A stretch of 23,960 nt of DNA, from contig DAOVIK010000003.1 in assembly GCA_030673735.1 (NCBI GenBank), forward strand, positions 1 through 23,960, read 5' to 3'. This document shows positions 7,952 through 15,275 of this stretch, in pieces. Made by a program: the position numbers and the translations under genes. Source of the stretch: Anaerolineae bacterium. Its GTDB lineage: Bacteria > Chloroflexota > Anaerolineae > Anaerolineales > E44-bin32. Within the stretch, counting starts at the first letter, position 1. Each line of letters begins with the position of its first letter. Under the pieces are notes generated by a model. It saw only the letters and a list, made by a program, of their open reading frames with translations, had not been told where the DNA came from and searched no databases.

Positions 7952-7979
7952 GTAGAGACGTTGCGCGCAACGTCTCTAC
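7952..7979. repeat. 28-bp perfect palindrome (GTAGAGACG family)
   Basis: The arm GTAGAGACGTTGCG is followed immediately by its exact reverse complement. From memory, palindromes beginning GTAGAGACG are dispersed in many copies in cyanobacterial and Chloroflexota genomes. A relative with a longer loop is at 8157-8207. It may also serve as a bidirectional terminator for the convergent flanking genes. Confidence 0.85.
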
Positions 7980-7980
7980 A

Positions 7981-8068
7981 ACTCTCGATGGAGGGGCCAT
8001 GTTTGCGTTGGAAACAGCGGCGTGCCATGGTATCAACCATAGGTCAATATCACATGCCGCTTTCGGGG
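7981..8068. repeat. Diverged direct repeat, copy A
   Basis: This 88-bp segment aligns without gaps to 8438-8525 (offset 457 bp) with 65 of 88 identical bases by my count. Shared blocks include ACTCTCGATGGAG, CATGTTTG, ACAGCGGCGT and GGTCAATATC. It starts one base after the 28-bp palindrome. Confidence 0.75.
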
Positions 8069-8156
8069 GAGACCACCATTGGTGTTAAGCCTACGATGAT
8101 GGGTCCTCCAGCGCTTCCTTGATCATCCTTGATTCAAGACCTTTATGACCGAATCC

Positions 8157-8207
8157 GTAGAGACGCACCCCGAATAGGGCTCGGGCCAGGCAGCTGTGCG
8201 TCTCTAC
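8157..8207. repeat. Inverted repeat (GTAGAGACG family, second copy)
   Basis: GTAGAGACGCAC (8157-8168) and GTGCGTCTCTAC (8196-8207) form a perfect 12-bp stem around a 27-base spacer. The outer nine bases are the same as in the palindrome at 7952-7979, so the two are copies of one element type with different centres. Confidence 0.8.
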
Positions 8208-8270
8208 AATGGACCGATGCCGATAAGGGAGGCTGCCATGGCCGGCGCCCGTGCATCAGGTGTTCTTGTT

Positions 8271-8390
8271 TGTAATCCTGAGGAGCGGTCTGCGCGATCC
8301 CTGTAAGAGCTTCAGGGACGAACGGCGAAGGATCTCGATTCCCACAGGCAGTGTCCATTGATGACGAAGGCCGAGATTCTCAGAATGACA
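8271..8390. repeat. Imperfect 120-bp inverted-repeat element
   Basis: The ends TGTAATCCTGAG (8271-8282) and CTCAGAATGACA (8379-8390) pair at 10 of 12 positions. An inner pair, GGATCTCG (8330-8337) with CGAGATTC (8372-8379), also nearly matches. The pattern resembles the dispersed 'TCCTGAGGAGCG...GAAGGATCTCG' intergenic element I recall from Chloroflexota genomes, here degraded. Confidence 0.5.
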
Positions 8391-8437
8391 ACATTAATGA
8401 AGGCTAGGGCCGGTAGTCCATCAAGACGCATGCATTG

Positions 8438-8525
8438 ACTCTCGATGGAGAGGTCATGTTTGTGGTGGGCACAGCGGCGTTCGCATATTTCTGACGCTGG
8501 TCAATATCGCATGCCGACTGCGGGG
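8438..8525. repeat. Diverged direct repeat, copy B
   Basis: Second copy of the 88-bp repeat at 7981-8068, about 74% identical. It lies about 70 bp from the end of the cytochrome gene on the opposite strand. The similarity continues weakly past the end of the gapless block. Confidence 0.75.
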
Positions 8526-8592
8526 TACCGCCAACTTTGGACATCCTTTATGAACTCAGGAATTGGGTTGTCTGATGCTGCAGATGTGAGAA

Positions 8593-10326
8593 TTAATCCT
8601 CTACGGTGGAGGTAACGCTCGCCACCAAAACAGGCAGGTTGGGAACCGAGTCGTAGTAGCGAAGGAAGCGGTCGACCTCCTCGGCTCCGGTGCCACGCAT
8701 GTTCTCGGCCCAACGGAAGCCGATCGATTGGTACAGAAGCTCGACCGTGATGGTGAACGGGCCTTGGGCTCCTCCGATGCTTACGATGTACTGGATGCTG
8801 TCGCCGCCGCCTTGAAAATCCTCGTCATCGAAAGCATCTCCCATGACGACGATGTCTTCCCAGGGCGCCGTCTTCTCAGATCGCCAGGGCATCAAGCGGT
8901 TGTCCTTGACATAGCTCGCGGCACTCAACAACCAAGTCGTCACCTGGCGCTCGGTATCACGCAGGATGGCCTCATAGATCTGGACCTTGTCCTCTGTGCC
9001 GATGATCTCGTAATGTGGTTCGAACGCCTGCGGATCGGCGTCGTTGTCATTGCCTACGATCGAACCGTCCGCGTTGTAGGCTCCCGATTCGAAGATTGTC
9101 ACCCCGTTTGCGTCTTGCACCGTGAAGTGCAGCCAGGCCCGCCGGGAAGGAAACCCCGTGGGGAACTTGTGTCCTGCCAGATTCTCAATGCTTATATCAA
9201 CATACATGCTGCCATCATAGTAGCTAACATCGTCCAGCGTCATACTGGCAGTTTCATTCTGCAGTTGATCCAGCGTGCGAGCGATCGAACCCTCGAAATC
9301 CTGACTTGATGCCGTAACCGCAAGTTCTTCCGGAAAGGTCTTCAGCAGCTCGAGCACGTAGGCATTGCCGCCCACGAACGAGTGCTGCGAGAATGGGCCG
9401 CGCAGGGTCGTGCTGGTTGTGGAAATGCGGACGCCGCCTACTGCTTCCGGCATGTGGCAAGATTGGCAACTGGCGATATTGCGGTAGCCGCTGTAGTACC
9501 ACTCCACGAACGTCATCTGCTCGGGGAAATCACCGACGATGCTACCCGAGGTGTCGACAGTCGGTGTGTAGAGCGTGTGGCAGGTTGCGCACAGGGCAGA
9601 ACGCGACAGGTGTGCGCTCTGTACCGGTACGAAGCCCGAGATGCTCTGCATCAACTCTGCCTCATCTTGCGCCATGGTATACGGTCCGTAGATCAGCCGC
9701 TCCCCCTGTGGCACCTCGGTATCGATCACGAATCCGCCGCTGTAGCTGCCGGGCAATCCAAGTCCAGCAGAAGTGATCTGGTGGCAGAGCGTGCAGGATA
9801 CGCCGTCCATCGCAAACACGTGCTGCTCGTTTCCGGGATCGACGAAGCCGTTGCCATAGACACCCACCGGGTCCCCTGAAGCTACAGCCGTTCGCTCCGC
9901 CATTGGCATGTGGCAAGCGGCGCACTTTTGCTCGATGGCTCCCTGGAGATCCGGATATATAAGCCCTTCATTTCGCACGGTTGCCTGCCAATACGGATCG
10001 CGCGCCGCGTTGGCCATCATCGTAGCGCGCCAGTAGGTATCGATGGACACGTCGGCGCCCGAATCGTCGGTCATGTCGCTGTGGCAAATTGCGCATGATC
10101 CGGAGGTGGAAAACAAGTCGCCTATCTCCATGGGCAATGGCCTGCCGGGATGGATATCGCCGGGTTCAGGAACGCTTGTATCCGCGATCATGGGTGTGGC
10201 TGTTGGCGGAGGTGTGGACGTTGGCAGCGCGCGCGTCTGTAGCGGCGTCGCGGTAGCTTCGGGCCTCCCTCCGCATGCAGCAAGCAGGAGGAGTACAAGA
10301 ATACAACCTACCCAGTATCTCTTCAA
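8593..10326 (-). CDS. Pentaheme c-type cytochrome lipoprotein
   Basis: This 577-residue lipoprotein has a signal KRYWVGCILVLLLLAAC with lipidated Cys18, then a Thr/Pro-rich linker. Five CxxCH heme sites follow: CAICH (78-82), CAACH (135-139), CTLCH (178-182), CATCH (246-250) and CQSCH (287-291). Two have CHMP, common in cytochrome c554-like proteins. The heme-free C-terminal half contains NLAGHKFPTGFPSRRAW, a stretch seen in other multiheme cytochromes. It likely carries electrons at the outer face of the membrane; donor and acceptor are unknown. Start: TTG 10326 has GGGGAG 6 bases upstream and gives a clean lipoprotein signal. The alternative ATG 10365 overlaps the previous stop (ATGA) but adds 13 odd residues. 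It follows the aminopeptidase gene by 35 bp on the same strand. Confidence 0.88.
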   Translation of the reverse strand: MKRYWVGCILVLLLLAACGGRPEATATPLQTRALPTSTPPPTATPMIADTSVPEPGDIHPGRPLPMEIGDLFSTSGSCAICHSDMTDDSGADVSIDTYWRATMMANAARDPYWQATVRNEGLIYPDLQGAIEQKCAACHMPMAERTAVASGDPVGVYGNGFVDPGNEQHVFAMDGVSCTLCHQITSAGLGLPGSYSGGFVIDTEVPQGERLIYGPYTMAQDEAELMQSISGFVPVQSAHLSRSALCATCHTLYTPTVDTSGSIVGDFPEQMTFVEWYYSGYRNIASCQSCHMPEAVGGVRISTTSTTLRGPFSQHSFVGGNAYVLELLKTFPEELAVTASSQDFEGSIARTLDQLQNETASMTLDDVSYYDGSMYVDISIENLAGHKFPTGFPSRRAWLHFTVQDANGVTIFESGAYNADGSIVGNDNDADPQAFEPHYEIIGTEDKVQIYEAILRDTERQVTTWLLSAASYVKDNRLMPWRSEKTAPWEDIVVMGDAFDDEDFQGGGDSIQYIVSIGGAQGPFTITVELLYQSIGFRWAENMRGTGAEEVDRFLRYYDSVPNLPVLVASVTSTVED

Positions 10327-10361
10327 GGTATTCTCCCCGCGGCAATTCCCCCTCCAACAGC

Positions 10362-11471
10362 TCATAGCTGGAACGAGCCGTTCTTGTAGATCACATCACC
10401 ATCCATGACGATCTCCGAGTCTTCACGGATGTCGCAGATCATGTCCCAGTGGATGGCGCTCTTGTTCTTGCTGCCGGTCTCAGGATAGCCGGCTCCAACT
10501 GCAATGTGGAAGGTGCCCCCGATCTTCTCATCGAATAGGATCTGCCGCGTGAAGCGCTGGATAGCGAAGTTCGTGCCGATAGCAAATTCGCCCAGGTATC
10601 GAGATCCCTTGTCGGCGTCCAGCATCTCCAGCAGGAAATCTTCGTTCACCTCGGCCTTGGCCTCGACCACACGGCCCTCGGAGAATCGCAGCTCAACACC
10701 ATCGGCATATCGACCCTGCCAGATGGCCGGATAGGTGAATTTCACCCAACCCTCGACTGAATCCTCGACCGGGCCAGTGAACACCTCGCCATCCGGCATG
10801 TTGGCATCGCCGCAGGCATTCATGAAGGTTCGTCCTTTAACTGACAGAGATAGCTCACAGTTGGGGCCGCGCAACTCAACACGTTCGCGGCCGCTCAACG
10901 CATCAATGATGCGCTGCTGCTCCGATTTGAATGACTCCCAGTATGCTACCGGGTCGACATCGGGATCATCGACGTAGCATGCCTTATAAACAAAGTCCTC
11001 ATATTCAACCAGGCTCATTTCGGCGTCCTGCGCGTAGGCTTCCGTCGGGAATAGCGTCGACAGCCAACGGAACTCCCCCGCCGCGCCACGCCTCAGCTGC
11101 GCTTCCAGAATGGGCGATAGCGCCTTGCGCCGTCGAGTGAAACGGCCCAGGTCCACGCCCTGCATATCCTTGGTATTGCTCTTGGAGGCGATGAAGATGC
11201 GGGATTCAAACTCGTCGTAAGCCATCTTCCTGAAGGGCGGCAGGTAATCCAGTTGCTCGTCGTTGCCAAGACGGACCAAGGTTGCATCCAAACTTGGAAA
11301 CTTGAGATTCAGGTGCGGGTGGCCGCCGACCTCGAGAATACGCTCATAGAGCGCTCGAACCAACGGCTCTGCAGGAGTCAGGGCTTCGATCAGAACCCGG
11401 TCGCCCGGCTGGATGCGGGTCGAATACTCGATAAGCAACTTGGCAAAACGGTCTACTCTGGGGTCAGCCAT
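10362..11471 (-). CDS. M29-family aminopeptidase (AmpS/AmpT-like)
   Basis: This 369-residue cytoplasmic metallo-aminopeptidase removes N-terminal amino acids from peptides. Family stretches are clear: ALTPAEPLVRALYERILEVGGHP near the N-terminus, MPDGEVFTGPVEDSVEGWV in the middle with metal-ligand Glu residues, and AVGAGYPETGSKNKSAIHWDMICDI near the C-terminus with the conserved His and Asp. Length is normal for the family (about 370-410). Start: ATG 11471 has GGAG 5 bases upstream; the frame is open to 11552 but the extra residues do not look like the family. An extended -10 promoter lies about 45 bases upstream. It is the first gene of a two-gene unit with the cytochrome lipoprotein; no functional link is evident. 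Confidence 0.92.
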   Translation of the reverse strand: MADPRVDRFAKLLIEYSTRIQPGDRVLIEALTPAEPLVRALYERILEVGGHPHLNLKFPSLDATLVRLGNDEQLDYLPPFRKMAYDEFESRIFIASKSNTKDMQGVDLGRFTRRRKALSPILEAQLRRGAAGEFRWLSTLFPTEAYAQDAEMSLVEYEDFVYKACYVDDPDVDPVAYWESFKSEQQRIIDALSGRERVELRGPNCELSLSVKGRTFMNACGDANMPDGEVFTGPVEDSVEGWVKFTYPAIWQGRYADGVELRFSEGRVVEAKAEVNEDFLLEMLDADKGSRYLGEFAIGTNFAIQRFTRQILFDEKIGGTFHIAVGAGYPETGSKNKSAIHWDMICDIREDSEIVMDGDVIYKNGSFQL

Positions 11472-11516
11472 GGGGACTCCTATGCGATTATTAGCCAATT
11501 TTATGAATGCGGGGCG

Positions 11517-11525
11517 ATTATACCA
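11517..11525 (-). promoter_or_regulatory. Extended -10 promoter of the aminopeptidase gene
   Basis: On the minus strand this reads TGGTATAAT, a perfect TATAAT with the extended TGn element, which compensates for a poor -35. Start of transcription would be near 11510, leaving a leader of about 39 nt. Confidence 0.6.
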
Positions 11526-11557
11526 TCGCGGTCCATGATTGCCGCCTTGCACCCTGG

Positions 11558-12388
11558 CTAGGGTTTCCGCTCAACCACCGCTTCCACCAATCTGACCCTG
11601 TCTTCCTCCAGGTTGCGGAGCAGATTGGCGGTTTTCTCTCCGGCATCCGGCCCAATCACCAAGTCCAACCCCAGGATATCAGGACGACGCACCAACGCGC
11701 GCCTTCCCCACGACAGCGTGCGCGGGGTCACGTCCTCCCAGTGAAGCTCGGAGAAGTCCTCTTCGATCAGCATTCGTCGCAATTGCTCCGGCTCAACCAA
11801 GAAGCTGATATCCGGTGTGTTGGCCCAAGGAAGCGGGAAGTGTGAAAGCTCGCTCGATCCAGCGAGGATCTCATAGAGCGCCAGACGCCCTCCCGGCCTC
11901 AAGAGACGTCGAAACTCCTCGAGCAGGCTTGCCTTGTCCTCGATATTCATGGCGACATGCTGCATCCATACCACATCGAAGACACTGGGAGCAAATGGCG
12001 AGGCCAGCGCCTGCGCATTGCAAATGCCGATTTGGTCAGTTAAGCCCGTGCGAGCATTGAGCGTTTGTGCAGCGCGGCAGTACCCCCACACGATATCGAT
12101 TCCGGCAACATTGCAGCCGTATTCGTCAGCCAATGTCCGGGCAGGGCCTCCGACTCCGCTGCCCACATCAAGGATCCGCATACCCGGCCGAAGACCGGCA
12201 TGCTGAGCCAACTCGCGGGTTGCATTGCGGCCGCGCAGGTGGAATTCCTCGAACGTCACCAAATCCTGGCGCGTTAGCCTCTCGACGTTCTTCCCGGCAC
12301 TTTCCAGCTCAGAAAGGATGTCTTCTGCGAGCTTCGCATGACCATACTGCTCGTTGAGGCGCCTGCTCAGTTCATGCACTTGGGGCAT
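11558..12388 (-). CDS. Class I SAM-dependent methyltransferase
   Basis: This 276-residue protein has the UbiE/COQ5-like fold. Motif I ILDVGSGVGGPARTLA is at about 72-87, the acidic end of strand 2 is VAGIDI (94-99), FDVVWMQHVAMNIEDK (about 138-152) is the motif II region, and LLRPGGRLALYEIL (about 162-175) is motif III. The preceding FHLRGRNATRELAQHAGL resembles glycine/sarcosine and phospho-base N-methyltransferases. The substrate is unknown; a small metabolite is likely. The ribosome site GGGAGG is only 2-3 bases from the ATG, unusually close, but no better start is seen. It sits 86 bp upstream of the aminopeptidase gene on the same strand, but that gene has its own promoter. Confidence 0.85.
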   Translation of the reverse strand: MPQVHELSRRLNEQYGHAKLAEDILSELESAGKNVERLTRQDLVTFEEFHLRGRNATRELAQHAGLRPGMRILDVGSGVGGPARTLADEYGCNVAGIDIVWGYCRAAQTLNARTGLTDQIGICNAQALASPFAPSVFDVVWMQHVAMNIEDKASLLEEFRRLLRPGGRLALYEILAGSSELSHFPLPWANTPDISFLVEPEQLRRMLIEEDFSELHWEDVTPRTLSWGRRALVRRPDILGLDLVIGPDAGEKTANLLRNLEEDRVRLVEAVVERKP

Positions 12389-12666
12389 TCCCTCCCAAAG
12401 GTCTTTTTGCAGCTATCATGCCTTCCACACAGTGGCACACGCCTCAATCCGCATCGCATTACGACGATGTCAGCACAAGCACCACCCAATATCGGCCATT
12501 CTTGCGACGAAATCAAGGCCAGTGAGGGCTTCCCGAGTAGGAATAGGGAATTCGCTCACTGGCTTGGTTGCTGTTGCGACTGGCCCTGAAACGGCCGGCT
12601 GTTATTGGTCATCACTATCGCCCCCAAAGTGCGGGGGGTGCCCACCAATCAGGCGCTCGATCATGC
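12389..12666. other. 278-bp gap with a stem-loop
   Basis: No gene recognised. GCCAGTGAG (12518-12526) and CTCACTGGC (12555-12563) form a perfect 9-bp stem, extended inside by TTCCC/GGGAA after a small internal loop. CCCCC (12621-12625) faces GGGGG (12634-12638) just past the lipoprotein stop and could slow transcription of that gene. Confidence 0.5.
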
Positions 12667-14181
12667 CTAGTTGGTGATAGAAAGCGAGTAGCTCCCTGCG
12701 CCGTCCGGGGCAAAGGCCCGCGCAACCAGCGTGTACACGCCCGTTCCCGGCAACGTGACGGTCATCAAGGAATTGCCGTCGCCTCCGCTGCCGATGTCAT
12801 TCATAATCCGCAAGAGATCGAGCCCGTAGAGATCCAGTGCGGTTGCAAAATCATCACTGGTCATACTGATTGTGATTTCATCCCCCGCTTCGCCCTGAAA
12901 GATCCACTCGTCCCCTACCCATGCTCCCAGCGTTTGATCAACCGGTGATCCGTAGAGGATTAAGTCAGAGTTGACGCTGAAGGCAGCACCGTTTGGGCCC
13001 GTCAGGTCTAGTGTCAGCGTGTAGCTTCCGGTTGGACTTATGCCATAGCTGAACACGACGATGCTGTACAGGCCTGACTCGGTCAAGGTATATCCGTTGA
13101 TCCAAGAGTTGAGACCTTCTCCACCGTCGTCATCGCACGTTATGTAATACGCTCCTGGTGAGAACAGTGCTACAAAGGTGTCGAACTCCTCGCTGACCAC
13201 GGAAATGGACACGGTGTCTCCTTCGCTTCCATCGAAGTACCACTGCTCGCCTCTTACGCTAGGCAGATTACCTTGCGCCGTTTCGCCGTAGAAGATTCCG
13301 GCCCCTCCGCCGGGCGTGGAGACTTCCCAGCCCGGAATCTCAGTTCCGGCGGCACTGCCAAGCTCGTAGGCGCCAATCGCGGAATCGCTGAAAGAGCGCA
13401 CAACGATCGTGAATCTGCCGCTGGAAGGCAAGGTCAGCCCGCTGATCAGTGAGTTGAGGTCTCCCAATCCATCGTCATCCCATGCCTCGCGATATAGGTC
13501 CGGTCCGTAGATCGAGAGCACCGTGTCAAAATCGTCACTGCGAGAGCCGACCGAGATCACATCTCCGGCAGTGCCATCGAATGTCCACGCATCCCCGGTC
13601 CATCTTTCAAGCGATCCCGACTTCGTATCTCCGATGTTGAGGGAATCTCCACCAATCCTGGTATGCGCGAGCCCGTTGGGGGTGTGCGAGATCGAAAGCG
13701 AGTACGATCCACCTGAATCCGGCGCTAAACCCATGGCATTGATCGTGTATATCCCGGAGGTGTTCATTGGAAAGTCCATGATCGAGGCGTTGAATTCTCC
13801 CGCGCTATCGTCATCGCACGTCAGGTAATCGCCTCCGGGGTCGAACAACGCCAAGAAGGTATCAAATTCGCCGCTGGTCATGGTGATCGTTACGACGTCG
13901 CCAGCTTCTGCGGAAAAGGTCCACAAGTCGCCTCTGCCACTGGTGAGGGTCTCGCCGACGCTATCGCCGTATCTCAAGTCTGCTTGCGGCAGAGGAGTTG
14001 GCGTCTCTGTTGCTGGTACAACTTCTTCTGTCTGATCATCATCGCCAGGCTCATCGGTCACATCCTCCTGCTCCCTCCCGTCGCCAAGACCGGGAATCAG
14101 ATCCTGAATGAAGGCAATGTCCTGACAAGAGCACGCCACGAGCAGGAGCAACGTGGCCGAAAGAACTCGTATGGTCCGCAT
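12667..14181 (-). CDS. PPC-repeat lipoprotein with four repeats
   Basis: This 504-residue protein is exported and lipidated: MRTIRVLSATLLLLVAC with Cys17 in an LVAC lipobox, followed by SCQ. An acidic and Thr/Pro-rich linker (about 37-66) leads to four bacterial pre-peptidase C-terminal (PPC)-like beta domains at about 69-165, 180-275, 297-392 and 408-503. Each has a WTF..AGD pair, an FDTFLALF-type strand, a DDD..G.NS turn and a final GSYSL strand. PPC domains are usually accessory modules of secreted enzymes, but no catalytic domain is present; a surface binding or matrix role is a guess. In repeat 4 the DDD turn is altered (NDIGSGGDGNS). Start: ATG 14181 has AAGGAG 7 bases upstream; the frame opens earlier at 14211 without support. 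It is the largest of three paralogues in a row. Confidence 0.85.
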   Translation of the reverse strand: MRTIRVLSATLLLLVACSCQDIAFIQDLIPGLGDGREQEDVTDEPGDDDQTEEVVPATETPTPLPQADLRYGDSVGETLTSGRGDLWTFSAEAGDVVTITMTSGEFDTFLALFDPGGDYLTCDDDSAGEFNASIMDFPMNTSGIYTINAMGLAPDSGGSYSLSISHTPNGLAHTRIGGDSLNIGDTKSGSLERWTGDAWTFDGTAGDVISVGSRSDDFDTVLSIYGPDLYREAWDDDGLGDLNSLISGLTLPSSGRFTIVVRSFSDSAIGAYELGSAAGTEIPGWEVSTPGGGAGIFYGETAQGNLPSVRGEQWYFDGSEGDTVSISVVSEEFDTFVALFSPGAYYITCDDDGGEGLNSWINGYTLTESGLYSIVVFSYGISPTGSYTLTLDLTGPNGAAFSVNSDLILYGSPVDQTLGAWVGDEWIFQGEAGDEITISMTSDDFATALDLYGLDLLRIMNDIGSGGDGNSLMTVTLPGTGVYTLVARAFAPDGAGSYSLSITN

Positions 14182-14355
14182 GTCAGTCTCCTTAATCGGC
14201 TTTGCGAGCATTCCCCGCTTGTCTGCAATCTAAGTCCCCACCAAGCAACAGATTACTCGAAACTGCTCGCTCATCTTTTGCAGGTCGCGGGCATGGTCAG
14301 GCCCGATCAATAGCCTTTTCCGCTATCCGGATCTATCTCGCCTCACTCCTTTGTC

Positions 14356-15150
14356 TCAATCCAAAGATAGCGTGTATGAACCGATTTCGCCAGCATCGTA
14401 GCCCCGGGCGACGATCGTGAAGAAGCCCGACGACTGTAGAATATACCTGTTGATAAGTGCGTTCGTACCATCTCCGCTGTCATCATCCCGAACCAATCTC
14501 TTCAGATCTGGTCCATACAATTCCAGATATGTGTCGAAATCTCGGCTGCGCAAGGAGACCGACACGAGATCTCCCGCTCGACCAAAGAAGGTCCAGCCAT
14601 CCCCCCTCCAATCTTGGAGAGTGCCATAGATAGTGCCGCCATATTCGAGTTGACCGCCTGCCCTCTCCACCCTTATGTGTCCATAGGCTGATCGCTCAAG
14701 CTTGAGATCGTAGGAACCGAAATCCGCCGATGAGTACCCCTGAACGGCGATCACGTAGTCACCCGTCGAAGGAAGCACAACCGTATCGATTAGCGAAGCC
14801 TTTCCAGTCCCTCCATCGTCATCAGAAGCGATGAACCTGCCGTCCGATCCAAACAGCGCCAGAAAGGTATCGAAGCCGCCGTCCAACGAGATCGTTACCG
14901 CGTCCCCCGCGCGTCCGGTGAACGACCAATAGTGACATCCGCTTCTGGCGAGCTTCCCATGAACGGTGTCATCGTACCCGAGCGACACTCCTCTCGGGAC
15001 GCTGACAAGCGCAGCAGGATCGTCAGCGCTCCCCTCGAACTGGCGATCGCCCCCGACCACTGGAATTAGGTCAGTCAGCAACGAAGGCGTTGCGCATGCG
15101 CTCGTCAGGATAACTATTGAGGATGCTGCAAGAAGACGCAGCTTCTGCAT
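14356..15150 (-). CDS. PPC-repeat lipoprotein with two repeats (paralogue 2)
   Basis: This 264-residue lipoprotein has signal MQKLRLLAASSIVILTSAC with Cys19 in the lipobox. The mature start ATPSLLTDLIPVVGGDR resembles paralogue 1 (IAFIQDLIPGLGD), showing common descent beyond the PPC domains. Two PPC-like repeats lie at about 55-153 and 168-264. The first has SDDDGGTGKASLI and the second RDDDSGDGTNALI. GGAGATACGC before the ATG supplies the ribosome site. A gap of 174 bp separates it from paralogue 1 and 125 bp from paralogue 3; no strong promoter was found in either. Function unknown; location is the outer face of the membrane. Confidence 0.82.
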   Translation of the reverse strand: MQKLRLLAASSIVILTSACATPSLLTDLIPVVGGDRQFEGSADDPAALVSVPRGVSLGYDDTVHGKLARSGCHYWSFTGRAGDAVTISLDGGFDTFLALFGSDGRFIASDDDGGTGKASLIDTVVLPSTGDYVIAVQGYSSADFGSYDLKLERSAYGHIRVERAGGQLEYGGTIYGTLQDWRGDGWTFFGRAGDLVSVSLRSRDFDTYLELYGPDLKRLVRDDDSGDGTNALINRYILQSSGFFTIVARGYDAGEIGSYTLSLD

Positions 15151-15275
15151 GCGTATCTCCTGCTTGGTGCATGGTCAATGGAAGTGCTCTAGCTAGCCAT
15201 TCAATCCCAATCGACGCGCCAATGATGTCGGCTACCTGCGCTCTTTGCTGCTACTATATGCGCGGCTGTTGTTGC

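Larger units (their letters stand above)
7668..8592. other. 925-bp non-coding gap with palindromes and a diverged direct repeat
   Basis: This lies between convergent genes. I found no ORF with a plausible ribosome site and composition. It contains a 28-bp perfect palindrome (7952-7979), a 12-bp inverted repeat (8157-8207), a long imperfect inverted repeat (8271-8390) and two copies of an 88-bp direct repeat (7981-8068, 8438-8525), each listed separately. Confidence 0.7.

Noticed and set aside
7698..8358. Small ORFs on the minus strand in the repeat-rich gap
   Set aside because: They run through palindromes and repeats, have atypical composition and no supporting ribosome site.
8593..10326. 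Classifying the cytochrome lipoprotein as a known nitrite reductase (NrfA)
   Set aside because: There is no CxxCK site, heme motifs are spaced differently, and the C-terminal half is unlike NrfA.
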